DNA of 64,000 nt from Geosiphon pyriformis (lineage: Eukaryota > Glomeromycota > Glomeromycetes > Archaeosporales > Geosiphonaceae): the NCBI GenBank assembly GCA_016748015.1, contig JAAOMT010000129.1, positions 186,001 to 250,000 of the forward strand, written 5' to 3'. Under the pieces are notes generated by a model. That model did no database searches, was not told the origin of the DNA, and was given only the letters and a program-made list of their open reading frames with translations. Both the position numbers and the translations under genes were made by a program. Of this stretch, positions 1-11,295 are shown piece after piece (position 1 is the stretch's first letter; every line of letters starts with the position of its first letter).

Positions 1-1112
1 TTTATTATAATATTATATAAAGTATATTTAATTGATACTCTGTAAAAAAAAAAAAACAATCTCGCAGAAGGGGACAACATGAAAAGCGTATTACATGATG
101 TAATGCAGATATCAAATAATGATTATGTGACTTATTAATAGACAATTTATTTAACATGTATATTTCAAAATCATTTTTATTACTTTTTTCCAAAAATTAT
201 TAATATTTAAAAATGATGAAAAAGTTTTAAAATTTCACAAAAAAAATTTGCAAAAATAAAAAAAAATTGTTTATAATTTGTGACACAGGATTGAAAGAAA
301 TTAAAATCCTGGTGTATTAATTAGAGTTTTCGAAGATCCAAATAAAATAAAATAAAATAAAATAAAATGAGAGGGATTAAAACTTTTTATTATTCAAGAT
401 TTTACGATTCAAACCTTACACACTAATTATGGATCAATTTTTGATATCGAAAATTTTTTTTATGTATATATAAATTTTTCAGAAAGTAATTTTTAAATTA
501 TATCTATAGGAAAATAAATAAATAAATAAATGTAATTAAAAAAAATAAACCTTTTTTTTTTTATCGAATAAATCAAAAATTTTTGTATAATAATAACATT
601 TTGTAATCATCATAAACTTGGAATAAATTTTTATATCGGTTTTCTTGGAATTTTCTCTAATAGAATTGATTAATTGATTAATTGATTGATTGATTGATTG
701 ATTGATTTTTTTTTTATACGGTAGTCTTTTTAAATAGAAATAAAATTATAATAGTAACTTTAATTCATATCAAGTTGTTTTTGTTGTTGCTTTTGGTTTA
801 GTCTAATCTAATTTATAGTGGAAGTTAGTTGGGTCGGTCATAATATAATATGATATGATATAATATAATATGATATGATATAATATAATTAAAACTCGAG
901 AAACAAAATAAAAAAATCAAGTAAAACAGCAGGACTAACTTACGTAAACGAGTTTAAAATTCAATCTTTGAGACTAAGAAAATTGGAAATTAAAAACCCA
1001 TTATCTATTTTTAGGAGATTATGATGTCAACATAACAATTACCACAAGGTTTAGCGTGGGGACTAGGGAAAAGTTTTTTAATGCTAGAAAGGTTGGACAA
1101 AAGTTCAGATGA

Positions 1113-1149
1113 CATTATTATTATTATTGAAATTATTATTATTATTGAA

Positions 1150-1200
<51 letters not shown>
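1113..1200. repeat. (ATT)n microsatellite, interrupted
   Basis: A trinucleotide ATT tract broken twice by GAAA. It lies in gene-free DNA. Confidence 0.9.
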
Positions 1201-1655
1201 GAAGAATGAATAGTTAAAAATATTCTATGGACATATTAAGAATGAATATTTAAAAATATTCCATGGACATATTGAGAATGGAAAAATGATACTGATGATT
1301 TCAAATTTTTTTGGTACATTATTGTACATTTGGTACATTATTGAATATTAGTCATTGACGATTAATTTAATATAAACATTGGCTAACGAATACTAGATTT
1401 TGATTGGGAAAACATTTAATTATTTTTTTTTAGCCTAAAATATCCCAACCAAAATCATGATTTATCAAAGATTTCTCATGTGATTTTATTTTAAATTTAT
1501 TATCTTTTATAATTATTATTATTATTATTATTATTCTAACCCCCTTTTTTTATTTCATATAAAATAAAATATAAAGTATATATATTTCTGTTTTTTTTTT
1601 TTAATCATAAAAACATAAATGATTATAAATAATAAAATAAAATAAAATTATCTCT

Positions 1656-1683
1656 CAATAATAATAATAATAATAATAATTTC

Positions 1684-1746
<63 letters not shown>

Positions 1747-1760
1747 TTCTATAATAATAA
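1656..1760. repeat. (AAT)n microsatellite
   Basis: About 30 AAT units, interrupted by TTTC- and TTTCT-like breaks, in A+T-rich intergenic DNA. Confidence 0.9.
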
Positions 1761-1921
1761 TAATAAGAAAGTTTATAAACTAATTTAACTTTCAAAAAAA
1801 TTTCTAAAAAATCTTGTCAACATTTTTTACCATTTACAAAATTTGAAGTAATACATTTCAGAAATGATAAATTTCTTATTTATCTTTCGAATTCTAATTC
1901 TTCATTTCCAAGTTTACAAAT

Positions 1922-3121
1922 TTACATTATTATAGACTTTAAATCCATCTGCATCTGATTCAAATGCATCGAAGTGACATGTGAACCATATATCGAACCA
2001 CGTACGGCAATTTTAATCATATCTTCTTTCTGATGACGGAATATCACGTATGAACGTATGACAATAACGAAACAAATCTAACCGAAAAGAAAAATTGTTA
2101 AAAATCCCATTTTTAGTATTTGGTATTAGATTTTTTCAAGGATATCATATCTTTTAAAATCCTTTTTAACTTGAAACCAAATTGAGCTACCCAATTATTT
2201 ACCCCAAAAAGACTCGCCAATCCATTCAAAAGAACAATCAGAATTATTCCTTGATCAGCCATCCTTATACTCTTATCAATTCCATCTTGACATAATACTG
2301 ATTCCAATGACTGCTCAAATTTATCTGAATTATCAGAGTTTCTTAGAATCCTTGAAGAATCACAACTTTTCATAATATCTTGATACCATCTTATGATTAT
2401 TATTAACCATATGATCGATTCGATTGTGTAAAATGGTGCTATGGTGTATGCTATATACTGATAAATTCGTAATAATTTTCCAAAGTTCTAGTGAAATCCA
2501 AAAAATGGTTCGGGGAAAGTAGTTAAAAAATGGTTCAAATCAATGAAACTTTTGAATATTGGAAATTTATTCAAAATTTACTAATTTTCTTTTTTTTTTT
2601 CCTACCACAAAAGCAACCACAAAAAGACCATATAATGCACCCAAGACGAATAGAGAATTTATAATGATTGATGACAGATAATAACCATACAAAATTGATA
2701 TCACTTTTTTTTTATGTGAGAATTTTTAGTTAATATTAATATCAGAACGAAAAAAAAAAAAACAAATTTCGAATTCTAAATCCAAGTTTAAAAAAATATT
2801 TTGTAAAATTCTTACCTTGAGAATTTAAGATATCATTACGATGCTTGAACGCGATACAATTTATCACAATTTTATACATGCTGAAAGCCTGTATTGAAAA
2901 AAGAAAATTTTTTTTTTTTTTTGAAAATAGTATTTCTAAAAAAACTATTTGATATAATTATTCAAATAGAAAGTGTTATTCACCAAATAAATTGAAACTT
3001 TTTTTTTTTTCGTAACCTCTTTTTTGATACTTACAATCCATAAGAAAGAACAAATAATGACTACTGGTCGTAAATTGGGAGATTTATGATAACTGGGTAA
3101 ATATAGTGGTAACAATTTCAT
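1922..3121 (-). CDS. Four-transmembrane protein, paralogue of the gene at 18.6 kb
   Basis: Five exons on the minus strand, read by splice signals and frame: 3121-3035, 2888-2816, 2703-2606, 2487-2203 and 2077-1922, giving about 232 residues. Intron phases are 0, 1, 0, 0. Four hydrophobic segments are visible: one spanning the exon 1/2 junction (LRPVVIICSFLWI), one in exon 3 (SLFVLGALYGLFVVAFV), one early in exon 4 (SIIWLIIII) and one across the exon 4/5 junction (GIILIVLLNGLASLFG then ICFVIVIRSYV). A polar loop with cysteines separates segments 3 and 4, a tetraspan layout. Exon 3 is 98 nt in both this gene and the 18.6 kb gene, and the introns fall at matching places, so the two are paralogues. 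The exon 3 acceptor (AAAAAAAAAG) is weak. Reading through the intron 4 donor gives a shorter alternative end at 2113. The family is unassigned; LAPTM4-like or tetraspanin-like are guesses. Confidence 0.7.
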
Positions 3122-3321
3122 CTTTTAAAAATTGATCAATCGATAAAGATGAAAACAGCTTATTTTTATATTGAATAAAATATTAATATATGCTTTTTAG
3201 AAACAAAAAATATTTAGAAAATTTTTTTAATATCTTAAGAAAAAATCAAGCTGAAAATAGAAAAAATTGAAAACAAAAAATTCAACCTTTTACTAAAAAA
3301 TTTTAAATACTGTATATACCA

Positions 3322-3357
<36 letters not shown>

Positions 3358-3630
3358 CGAAACAGAAGAAAAAAATTTTTTTTTCACTTTCGGATCATCT
3401 CTAATGGTTTTTACTATCAATTTTAATTTTTTTTTGGGAGGGGGGGGGGGAAGGGTTTTTTTGATGAAACGAACAAACCCATTTCAGAAACGGTATTGAA
3501 ACACCAGATAAAAAAAAATCGATTAAAAAAAGTTTTTTTAAAACATTTCTCCTTTTCCTCAAGTCATACATACATACATACATACATACATACATACATA
3601 CATACATACATACATACATACATACATACA

Positions 3631-3664
<34 letters not shown>

Positions 3665-4663
3665 CATATATATACTTTCTCAAACAGGTATGCTAATTAA
3701 TTAATTAATAAACAATCTCTCTGATAATGGATACAATGACAAAGTTTAGTAATCATAAAAATTATTACATTGGGAAACTTTTAAAACAGAAAAACTCATG
3801 ATCAAGACTTTTTTGGTAAAAATAATTTTAGGTACGAGAATTTAAAGTTTAATTTAATGAGTTAAATTCACACTTTTATTCTGTTTGAATGTTTTTTTTT
3901 GATTTCCCAAAATTGGTTAACCATTTTTACCGGGAAACCAAAAATATGGATAATTGAAGTTTTTGCTAAAATTGGAGAATTTAATGCAAAAATTCTTTTT
4001 AATATCTTTAATAATAATGAAATTTAAATCCAATTCAAATTCCCATTATAAATATTTCAGGGTCAATCTGGAGCGAACCTTGTATAACGAAATTGATAAT
4101 AATGAAATTTAAAATCCAGTATAAAAGACTTATTTATCACTTAGTAAATGATATGGTTGAAAATCCCTTATTGATGAGAGTGAGGAAATCTACTAATTGA
4201 TAGGAAATGAAATCTCAAAACGAAAAGAAAATAAAAGAAAATAAAAGAAAATAAAAGAAAATAAAAAAAAATAAAAATAATTCAAGCAAAAAATTTCAAT
4301 AAATGGGATAAATTTTCTTCTTCTTTTGTATCAAACTTTAAAATCTCAAACTCTGAAAAAAAAAAATTTCTCCTTTAATAAAAACAATTACTCTAAATAT
4401 CAGGAATACTAACTTTATGCCAAAAGAAACCCCCATTTTTGAAATAGGAGAAATTTAATTTTAACAAATTTCAATTTCTTTAAAACGAATTTTCAAAGTT
4501 TCTCCGATTAAAATCTCAGGGATCGAAAGCAAAAATTAACATTTATATAAATGTAAAACAAGAATATCAAACGTTTCAGTGAATCAAAGGAAGATCTGGA
4601 AACGCAATTAATTACCAATTCCCATTAAAAAAATTTAACTTGAAACAAGAAATAGATGATAAA

Positions 4664-4698
<35 letters not shown>

Positions 4699-5663
4699 CA
4701 TTAACACCTATATATATTATCTTCAACAACAGAAATTTTCCAGTCATTTTAAATGTATTTGGAATGGAAAAATATCAAAGACTAGAAAAATTTCCAAAAA
4801 TTCTTTTCATTATAGTTTCTTGAATTCTCGTAATTAAACATTGGCAAAATATAAATTACTATCTTTTTTACCTGCCAAATGTGAAAAAATTCAAAATATC
4901 AATAAGTGGATTTATGGGTAATGAAAATTTTTTTGAGATTTATAAAATCATCATTTCATGTTTTGACAACCTGAGTTAAAACCAAATATTTTGGTTAAAA
5001 TATTCATATCTTGAATTTTTAAATGTGTATTAAATAGACTCACACATTATATATACTGTAACTATGAAATAAAATGTAATAATTATTCAAAAATGTCTAT
5101 TAAATATACAGTATAATTTTTTAAATAATTATATTTTAATCATAAATTTTGTTATCAATACAAACGTTAACATACATATAACAATATAGAAATTGTATTA
5201 TATAAAATTTTTAGAAATAAGATAACTTGAACAAAAAGTAATAAATAAAACTTTTTTAAAATTTTTATTACAAAAAAAAAATCTTTTTTTATTATTATTT
5301 TTTTTTTCATGTGTTTTTAATACAAATAATGTACTTTTCTTTAAATGTATTACAATTTTTTTTTTACTTTTATGGTCTATAAATATATTTTAGTTTTTTT
5401 ATTATTAAGATTAATAATCTTTTACTCACATATTTTAACAAATATTTGGAATTAACTATTTAATAATTGGTTAAATATTAATAACTTTATAGAATATTTA
5501 GTAAAAAAAATTTCGAGATTTTACAATTATTGTTTACAAAAAATCATTTTGTTTATATGTATTAAAAATAATATAAATTTTAATTATTACAATATTTAAT
5601 TAATATAAATAAATAAGTATTTTTTTTTGTTATTTAATATTTTAAATATTTTAAATAGAATAA

Positions 5664-5719
<56 letters not shown>

Positions 5720-6356
5720 TATTATTAATAGTAAACTGTTAAAAAAATAAGAATAAAAAAGATAATAATATTGTTATTATTAAAAAAAATGTGCATATAA
5801 TCTTTATAATTACAAAAATCAAGTTAAAAAAACACTGTTTAATTATAAATTTTTTAAGTATTAAAATTTTTATTTTAAACAAAAACAAAAATTTTTATAT
5901 ATAATTACATATTTACCAAAATTATTTCTGTTTAAATTAATAAAATATGCACTAAAATTAATATAAAAAGCTAAAATTTTATTAAATTTATAATTAATAT
6001 AAAAAAAAAAGCTTAAATTAATATAAGAAATCAAAAATAAATAAATATTTTTAATAATAGTAAATTTAAAAAAAAAAAATTTAGAAATATGTTTAATAAA
6101 TTTAAAAATGTATTTTTTTTCAGTTATTAATTAACTACTGAATTTTAATAAGTATAAATAAATTTTAAAAACAAAACAAAAAACTATTTTTATTATAAAA
6201 TATAAAATTTGTAAATTTACAATAAATGTTTTTTAAATTAATAAAGTCCAAAAACTTATATAATCAATAAATGACATTTTAACTTTATATTATTATTGGA
6301 AATTTGTAAAAGATTTCTCTTTTTCTTGAAATTAAAATTTTCAAGAAAAATGTTTA

Positions 6357-6398
<42 letters not shown>

Positions 6399-6611
6399 GA
6401 AACACTCTTTCTTTTTTTCTTTTTATTTTGAAATTAAACAAGTTTTTTGCCTTCAATTGAACATTTACTGTAGAAATTTATCATATTGATGAAACTGATA
6501 CTAGAATAAGGTAGCATCATGCTAATTCCATATAATTACAAATTTAAAAAGTTTTATGATTTATGAATGGTTTATTTAAAAAATAAAAAAAATGTTCATT
6601 ATTCAATTAAA
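3122..6611. other. A+T-rich intergenic DNA
   Basis: No supported gene. It contains (TA)n at about 3328-3352 and 4665-4693, a (CATA)n array, a (AAAATAAAAG)-type tract near 4227-4275, (AAT)n at about 5663-5716 and (ATT)n at about 6356-6398. From about 5,080 to 6,300 the sequence is almost pure A and T, with few G or C bases and no stable open frame. Confidence 0.7.
3565..3676. repeat. (CATA)n microsatellite
   Basis: About 24 perfect CATA units followed by a TATACATATATATA tail. It creates spurious Tyr/Ile/His open frames on both strands. Confidence 0.95.
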
Positions 6612-6738
6612 AGTAAAACACGAAAAAGACTGAGCGAGCCATCGTCTCCATCTCCAGATTGTTCTAACTATTCGAAGCAGTGATCATAAGACAAAAGATT
6701 AAGTAGTATCGCTTCTATAAATATCTTTATTTATAAAT
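6612..6738 (+). pseudogene. Orphan copy of the last exon and 3' flank of the 6918-8424 gene
   Basis: Positions 6614-6683 repeat the final exon of the downstream gene (8355-8424) at the same length, 70 nt, ending in the same stop codon and with few differences. Similarity continues into the 3' flank as far as about 6738 (about 8505 in the downstream copy). The upstream copy lacks about 18 nt at 6683, apparently removed between two GTGA words, and about 10 nt near 6718. Similarity starts at the AG just before the exon and not in the preceding intron. No other exon of the gene is present here. Confidence 0.85.
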
Positions 6739-6762
6739 TTATTTTCTTATTTCGGACAAAAA

Positions 6763-6814
6763 TGTAGATTATGGTGTCACGAAAAAATATTATTTTTTCG
6801 TGATGTTTTCTACA
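6763..6814. repeat. Inverted repeat (palindrome) 5' of the 6918 gene
   Basis: A perfect 13-bp inverted repeat with a 1-nt centre lies at 6777-6803 (arms TCACGAAAAAATA and TATTTTTTCGTGA). It is enclosed by outer 6-bp arms TGTAGA (6763-6768) and TCTACA (6809-6814). It could be a hairpin, a dimeric factor site or a remnant of a small TIR element. Confidence 0.75.
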
Positions 6815-6917
6815 GATGACGCACCTTCCTTAAAACGCATCACAATCCCTTCGCTTTTACGGTCTGTGAACGCGTCTCAGTCTCTTCATTTCTTAAGGTC
6901 AATAACCTTACACTTAC

Positions 6918-8424
6918 ATGTTAGCAGATATTTGGAATCAACCGTTTAACAGTTGGCCACATGTCGACGACTTTGCGCAATATCTAAGCGACCGTGGCAA
7001 CAATCACAGCAAGAAATGTGTCAACCACATATTTAAAAATGAAGTTGAGACCTTGCAATCATTGTTTACAAAGGACCACCCAGCCCAAGTACATCTTGCA
7101 AAGATGGAGCTAGTGGTTGAAGGTAACATAATTTATAATTATTGTGTTTTTAACTTGTGAGAGGCAAACCATCCTGGAACCGACGTATAGCGAACTGCGT
7201 GTTCTAATAGCGAAGTGCGTCTTCGTCTTACTTTAGTGAGGCTAAACATGTAATAGCCCACTTCTGGCGTAAGGTCGTGCAGTTGCACTTTAATGAACTG
7301 CGTGTTTGTTGAGGAAGTGCATCTTCATTCAACTGAAGTGCAACTGTCCTGGATGTATGCTTTTGAAATAACTCATCAAGCTAATGTTTGAATCATTCCC
7401 AGAAAAACCAGTTAAAGAGGACGACGAGGAAGATTAAAGGAAAAAAAGCCGTTAAACTCTCCATCAAACATGAGATTGCGAAGAAAAATCTGGAAATTGC
7501 AAAGGTTAGAGTATTTCAATAACTCTCATCATTATATTTAGCAAACTTAACTCTCTCGCGAATATTCTAGGATTCCGTACTTGTCGGTGGATTTCATCGA
7601 ATTGATCAACACTACAGTGACTATCATACTCCAAGTACCCAATTGCTACATGAGTCGTTGGCAGAAGGGAAAGATGTGCGCGTGAGTAGATAGGTATTTT
7701 TTTTCTCTTGTAACCTAACACTTCAACTGGGATAGGATCGGATGCTGGATAATCCACCTTTGTAATTCTCAATCGTCAGGCGAAGCACAAGCTTGATGAA
7801 GAGAATGATGATGATGGTGAACTGCTAGAGGAAAGTGATGACGAGGATAAAGACATTGCCATCACCACAACTGAAGAAGAATCAGCCGCAGAAGCCGAGA
7901 TTCCCAAAAACTATCTAAAGGTTGTCGTGAAAGCGATAAACTCTGCACGCGAAGATCAGGCAGCCGCATTATCAGAGTATGTATATCTATATGCTTTCTT
8001 GGTTTTCATTTAGCGATCGCTCTCTTGACATCGTTTTATATGCTATTGTAGTCCTCTGTGCTGGGGTGTTGTCGATCTACATGAGGAAAAGGTGTCACCC
8101 TGCCCAAATCACCTCCGCGCGAAAAGCCTAATCCCGGCGGCCGAGCTTAACAAAATTCAGCAGTTTGTAGCCGGCTATCTCAGCCAGCGGGCAATTATGA
8201 AAGCCAAGCTTTCTGGTAGCTTGATACAAGCTGTCCCAAATGTCACCGTGGAATTGAGAAAAATACTTACTCCGAAAAAAAGGTGATCATTTGGATATGT
8301 CGCGGTTGTTTCTTATTTCCTTATCTCATGTTCCGGTATTTTGTTTTGTTTCAGTAAAACACGAAAAAGACTGAGCGAGCCATCGTCTCCATCTCCAGAT
8401 TGTTCTAACTATTCGAAACAGTGA
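6918..8424 (+). CDS. Six-exon gene of unknown function with acidic central region
   Basis: Exons 6918-7122, 7440-7504, 7571-7681, 7780-7976, 8052-8282 and 8355-8424 join in frame to about 292 residues with consistent phases (1, 0, 0, 2, 2). The start ATG has an in-frame TAA 12-15 bases upstream. The N-terminus is rich in Trp and His (MLADIWNQPFNSWPHVDDF). The middle has an acidic stretch (DEENDDDGELLEESDDEDKD). The C-terminus is basic and ends in a Ser/Pro tail (RKRLSEPSSPSPDCSNYSKQ). I do not recognise the family. Base composition is clearly richer in G+C than the surroundings, as expected for a real or recently acquired gene. Intron 1, 317 bp, is unusually long and G+C-rich, and its acceptor was chosen among several AGs to keep the frame. 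An orphan copy of the last exon lies upstream. Confidence 0.65.
7280..7346. repeat. Inverted repeat inside intron 1 of the 6918 gene
   Basis: CAGTTGCACTT at 7280-7290 is the exact complement of AAGTGCAACTG at 7336-7346. The intron also carries imperfect direct repeats of a GCGAASTGCGTSTTC-like motif at about 7190-7215 and 7296-7325. This structured, G+C-richer block is unlike the other introns in the window. Confidence 0.7.
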
Positions 8425-8505
8425 GAAAAAGGGAAATGGTGATTATAAGACAAAAGATTAAGTAGTATCGCTTCTATAACCCATGTAAAATATCTTTATT
8501 TATAA

Positions 8506-8838
8506 ATTCACATGAAATACAATGATCGCTAATGTTTGAAATATAATTTTACATTTTTTACTTAACAATTTTGAAATCAATTTATTCATCTCATATTTTT
8601 GAAAATAAAAATTTTTAACGAGTTTTTCTGAAACTATATATTTAAACAAATAATATGATATAAATAACATAAAAATAATATTTTATTTTGAAATAAATAC
8701 CTTTTCAATTGTTTTGTCAAATGTATTATAATTTTAAATACCAATATTTTTTTTAATGATTAAAAACAAATATTAAACTAATAAATTTAAGATTTAATCA
8801 TTATTTAACAAATATTATTAATAGTAATTTCAAATTTA

Positions 8839-8878
<40 letters not shown>

Positions 8879-9102
8879 TAATAATAATTTTTCATTATTA
8901 TTTTAAAGTTCATTGCAAAATATTTTAAGAAGTTAATTAAAAATATTATATTTAGTTTCTTTTGGTAAATTATATTGCAAATTTATACATTTATACAACT
9001 TTTAAGGCGATAAGCCTAAAAAGTTAACGATCCCCGATCAATCAGATGATAAAACCAACACGACTCATACTTCAGAACAGTTGAACTAGTAAATCTCAAA
9101 TT
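8506..9102. other. A+T-rich intergenic DNA
   Basis: No gene is seen. It holds (AAT)n at about 8838-8890. From about 9,000 the composition becomes more balanced, which probably marks the promoter and 5' leader of the zinc-finger gene; no clear TATA box was found. Confidence 0.6.
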
Positions 9103-11295
9103 ATGTTGGAATTTTTCTTCCGTCTCAACAAACGAATCCCCTCAAAACAACCAAGAATCTTTCTCTGCCAGATTTTTCAAAATGACTATCCTCATATAAT
9201 AAAACAGACAAAATTTCATTTACATACAGAGAAATGTATTGAAACAGGAATCAATAGTGAAACAAAGAAAGGTATTCGGACTTCACTGAATAAACATTCA
9301 AGACCACAACCTACAAAATCTAAAAGTCTTGTAAGCAAAATCTCCTCGCCACACCCTAAAACTCTCGTAATCAAAACCTCCTCACCGCAGCCTAAAAGTC
9401 TCGAGACCAAAGCTTCCCCAACACAACCTAAAAGTCTTGAAAGTAACGCGTCCCTAATACAACCTGAAAGCAAAGCTTCGCCGATACAATCTAAAAATTT
9501 TGAATGTAAAGCTTCCCCAATACAGCCTAAAATTCTTGAAAGTAACACTTCCCTAATACAACTTGAAAGCAAAGCTTCGCCGATACAATCTAAAAGTTTT
9601 GAATGTAAAGCTTCCCCAATACAGCCTAAAAGTCTTGAAAGTAAAGCTTCCCCAATACAGCCTAAAAGTCTTGAAAGTAACACTTCCCTAATACAACTTG
9701 AAAGCAAAGCTTCGCCGATACAATCTAAAAGTCTTGAAAGTAAAGCTTCCCCAATACAATCCGAAAATCTGGAAAATAAAGCTTCCCCAATACAACCCGA
9801 AAGTCTCGAAAGTAGATCTTCCCAAATACAACCTAAAAGTCTTGAAAGTAACGCTTCCCTAATACAACATGAAAGTCTTAAAAGCAAAGCTTCGCCGATA
9901 CAACCTAAAAGTCTTGAGAATAAGGCTTCTCCGATGCAGGCTAAAAGTCTTGAGAATAAAGCTTCTCCGATACAGGCTAAAAGTCTTGAGAATAAAGCTT
10001 CTCCGATGCAGGCTAAAAGTCTAGAAAATAAAGCTTCCCTAATACAACCCGAAAGTCTGGAAAATAAAGCTTCCCAAATACAACCTAAAAGTCTTGAAAG
10101 TAACGCTTCCCTAATACAACCTAAAAGTTTTGAAAGTAAAGCTTGCCAAATACAACCTAAAATTCTCGAAACCAAAACTTCCCCAACACAACCTAAAAGT
10201 CTAGAAAATAAAGCTTCGCCGATACAAACTGAAAGTCTCGAAACCAAATCTTCCCCAGAACAGCTTAAAGGTCTTGAAACTAAACCTCCCCCAGCACAGC
10301 CTAAAAGTCTCGAAACCAAAGCTTCAACACAGCCTGAAATTCTCGAAGCTAAAGCTTCCCCAACACAACCTGAAATTCTCATAATCAAAACCTCACAACC
10401 ACAACCTAAAAGTCTCGAAACCAAACCTTCCCCAGAACAGCCTAAAAGTCTTGAAACCAAAGCTTCCCCAACACAACCTGAAATTCTCGAAGCTAAAGCT
10501 TCCCCAACACAACCTGAAATTCTCATAATCAAAACCTCACAACCACAACCTAAAAGTCTCGAAACCAAACCTTCCCCAGAACAGCCTAAAAGTCTTGAAA
10601 CCAAAGCTTCCCCAACACAACCTGAAATTCTCGAAGCTAAAGCTTCCCCAACACAACCTGAAATTCTCATAATCAAAACCTCACAACCACAACCTAAAAG
10701 TCTCGAAACCAAACCTTCCCCAGAACAGCCTAAAAGTCTTGAAACCAAAGCTTCCCCAACACAACCTGAAATTCTCGAAGCTAAAGCTTCCCCAACACAA
10801 CCTGAAATTCTCATAATCAAAACCTCACAACCACAACCTAAAAGTCTCGAAACCAAACCTTCCCCAGAACAGCCTAAAAGTCTTGAAACCAAAGCTTCCC
10901 CACCGCAGCCTGAAATTCTCATAATCAAAACCTTACAACCACAACCTAAAAGTCTTGAAAGTAAAGCTTCGCCAATACAACCTAAAAGTCTCGTGATTAA
11001 AACCTCCCATAAGAAACCTCTTTTCCGATGCACGGGATGCAAAAAGGAATTCACCAGGCCTAGTTATCTCAAAGAACACATCAAAATAGTGCATAATATT
11101 GGGGTACGAACCTTTGCATGTAATCACCCAGGTTGTAATGTTTCTTGTAAGCGAAAATCTGATTTGACGCGACATAAAATGCTGAAACACGAGGGACCCT
11201 CTAAATCGGAATCGGAATGGCGCTGTCATAAATGTGGGAGAAGTCTCTATAGTAAATGTAGTTTAAAGCGGCATTTGACAGCTTGTAAGTCGTGA
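9103..11295 (+). CDS. Tandem 12-residue repeat protein with C-terminal zinc fingers
   Basis: Single exon, 730 residues. Residues from about 65 to 635 are some 45 imperfect copies of a 12-residue unit of the form KASPIQPKSLES, rich in Lys, Ser, Pro and Gln and probably disordered. The C-terminus has three zinc fingers: C-x2-C-x12-H-x4-H at about 641-664, C-x4-C-x12-H-x4-H at about 671-696, and C-x2-C-x12-H-x3-C near the end, a C2HC variant. C2H2 fingers of this kind normally bind DNA, so a transcription regulator is the likely role; the long repeat may be a spacer or interaction surface. The repeat is periodic in codons and is purged of stops, so a 612-codon antisense frame is open across it; I regard that frame as a shadow. 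No homologue of the whole protein is known to me. Confidence 0.85.
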   Translation: MLEFFFRLNKRIPSKQPRIFLCQIFQNDYPHIIKQTKFHLHTEKCIETGINSETKKGIRTSLNKHSRPQPTKSKSLVSKISSPHPKTLVIKTSSPQPKSLETKASPTQPKSLESNASLIQPESKASPIQSKNFECKASPIQPKILESNTSLIQLESKASPIQSKSFECKASPIQPKSLESKASPIQPKSLESNTSLIQLESKASPIQSKSLESKASPIQSENLENKASPIQPESLESRSSQIQPKSLESNASLIQHESLKSKASPIQPKSLENKASPMQAKSLENKASPIQAKSLENKASPMQAKSLENKASLIQPESLENKASQIQPKSLESNASLIQPKSFESKACQIQPKILETKTSPTQPKSLENKASPIQTESLETKSSPEQLKGLETKPPPAQPKSLETKASTQPEILEAKASPTQPEILIIKTSQPQPKSLETKPSPEQPKSLETKASPTQPEILEAKASPTQPEILIIKTSQPQPKSLETKPSPEQPKSLETKASPTQPEILEAKASPTQPEILIIKTSQPQPKSLETKPSPEQPKSLETKASPTQPEILEAKASPTQPEILIIKTSQPQPKSLETKPSPEQPKSLETKASPPQPEILIIKTLQPQPKSLESKASPIQPKSLVIKTSHKKPLFRCTGCKKEFTRPSYLKEHIKIVHNIGVRTFACNHPGCNVSCKRKSDLTRHKMLKHEGPSKSESEWRCHKCGRSLYSKCSLKRHLTACKS
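10282..10998 (+). repeat. Higher-order 144-bp tandem repeat in the zinc-finger gene
   Basis: Four 36-bp (12-codon) units form a 144-bp block. The block starts with AAACCTTCCCCAGAACAG at 10423, 10567, 10711 and 10855, exactly 144 bp apart. The full copies are almost identical. A diverged copy, one codon shorter, precedes them from about 10282, and the last is truncated. Near identity implies recent expansion by unequal exchange or slippage. Confidence 0.95.

Larger units (their letters stand above)
1..1921. other. A+T-rich intergenic DNA with microsatellites
   Basis: No gene is supported here. The stretch holds poly-A and poly-T runs, a GATT tract near 667-706, two direct copies of a TATAATATGATATGA-like block at about 841-889, an interrupted (ATT)n array at about 1113-1200 and a long (AAT)n array at about 1656-1760. 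The only open frame of any length, near the left edge on the minus strand, has no coding character. Confidence 0.7.

Noticed and set aside
3401-3696. Tyr/Ile/His or Met/Tyr/Val/Cys open frames on both strands
   Set aside because: They are direct translations of the (CATA)n microsatellite.
6612-8505. Direct repeats around the 6918 gene as LTRs of a small retroelement
   Set aside because: The repeats contain the coding last exon and its stop, lack TG...CA ends and a primer-binding site, and the interior is a spliced cellular-type gene.
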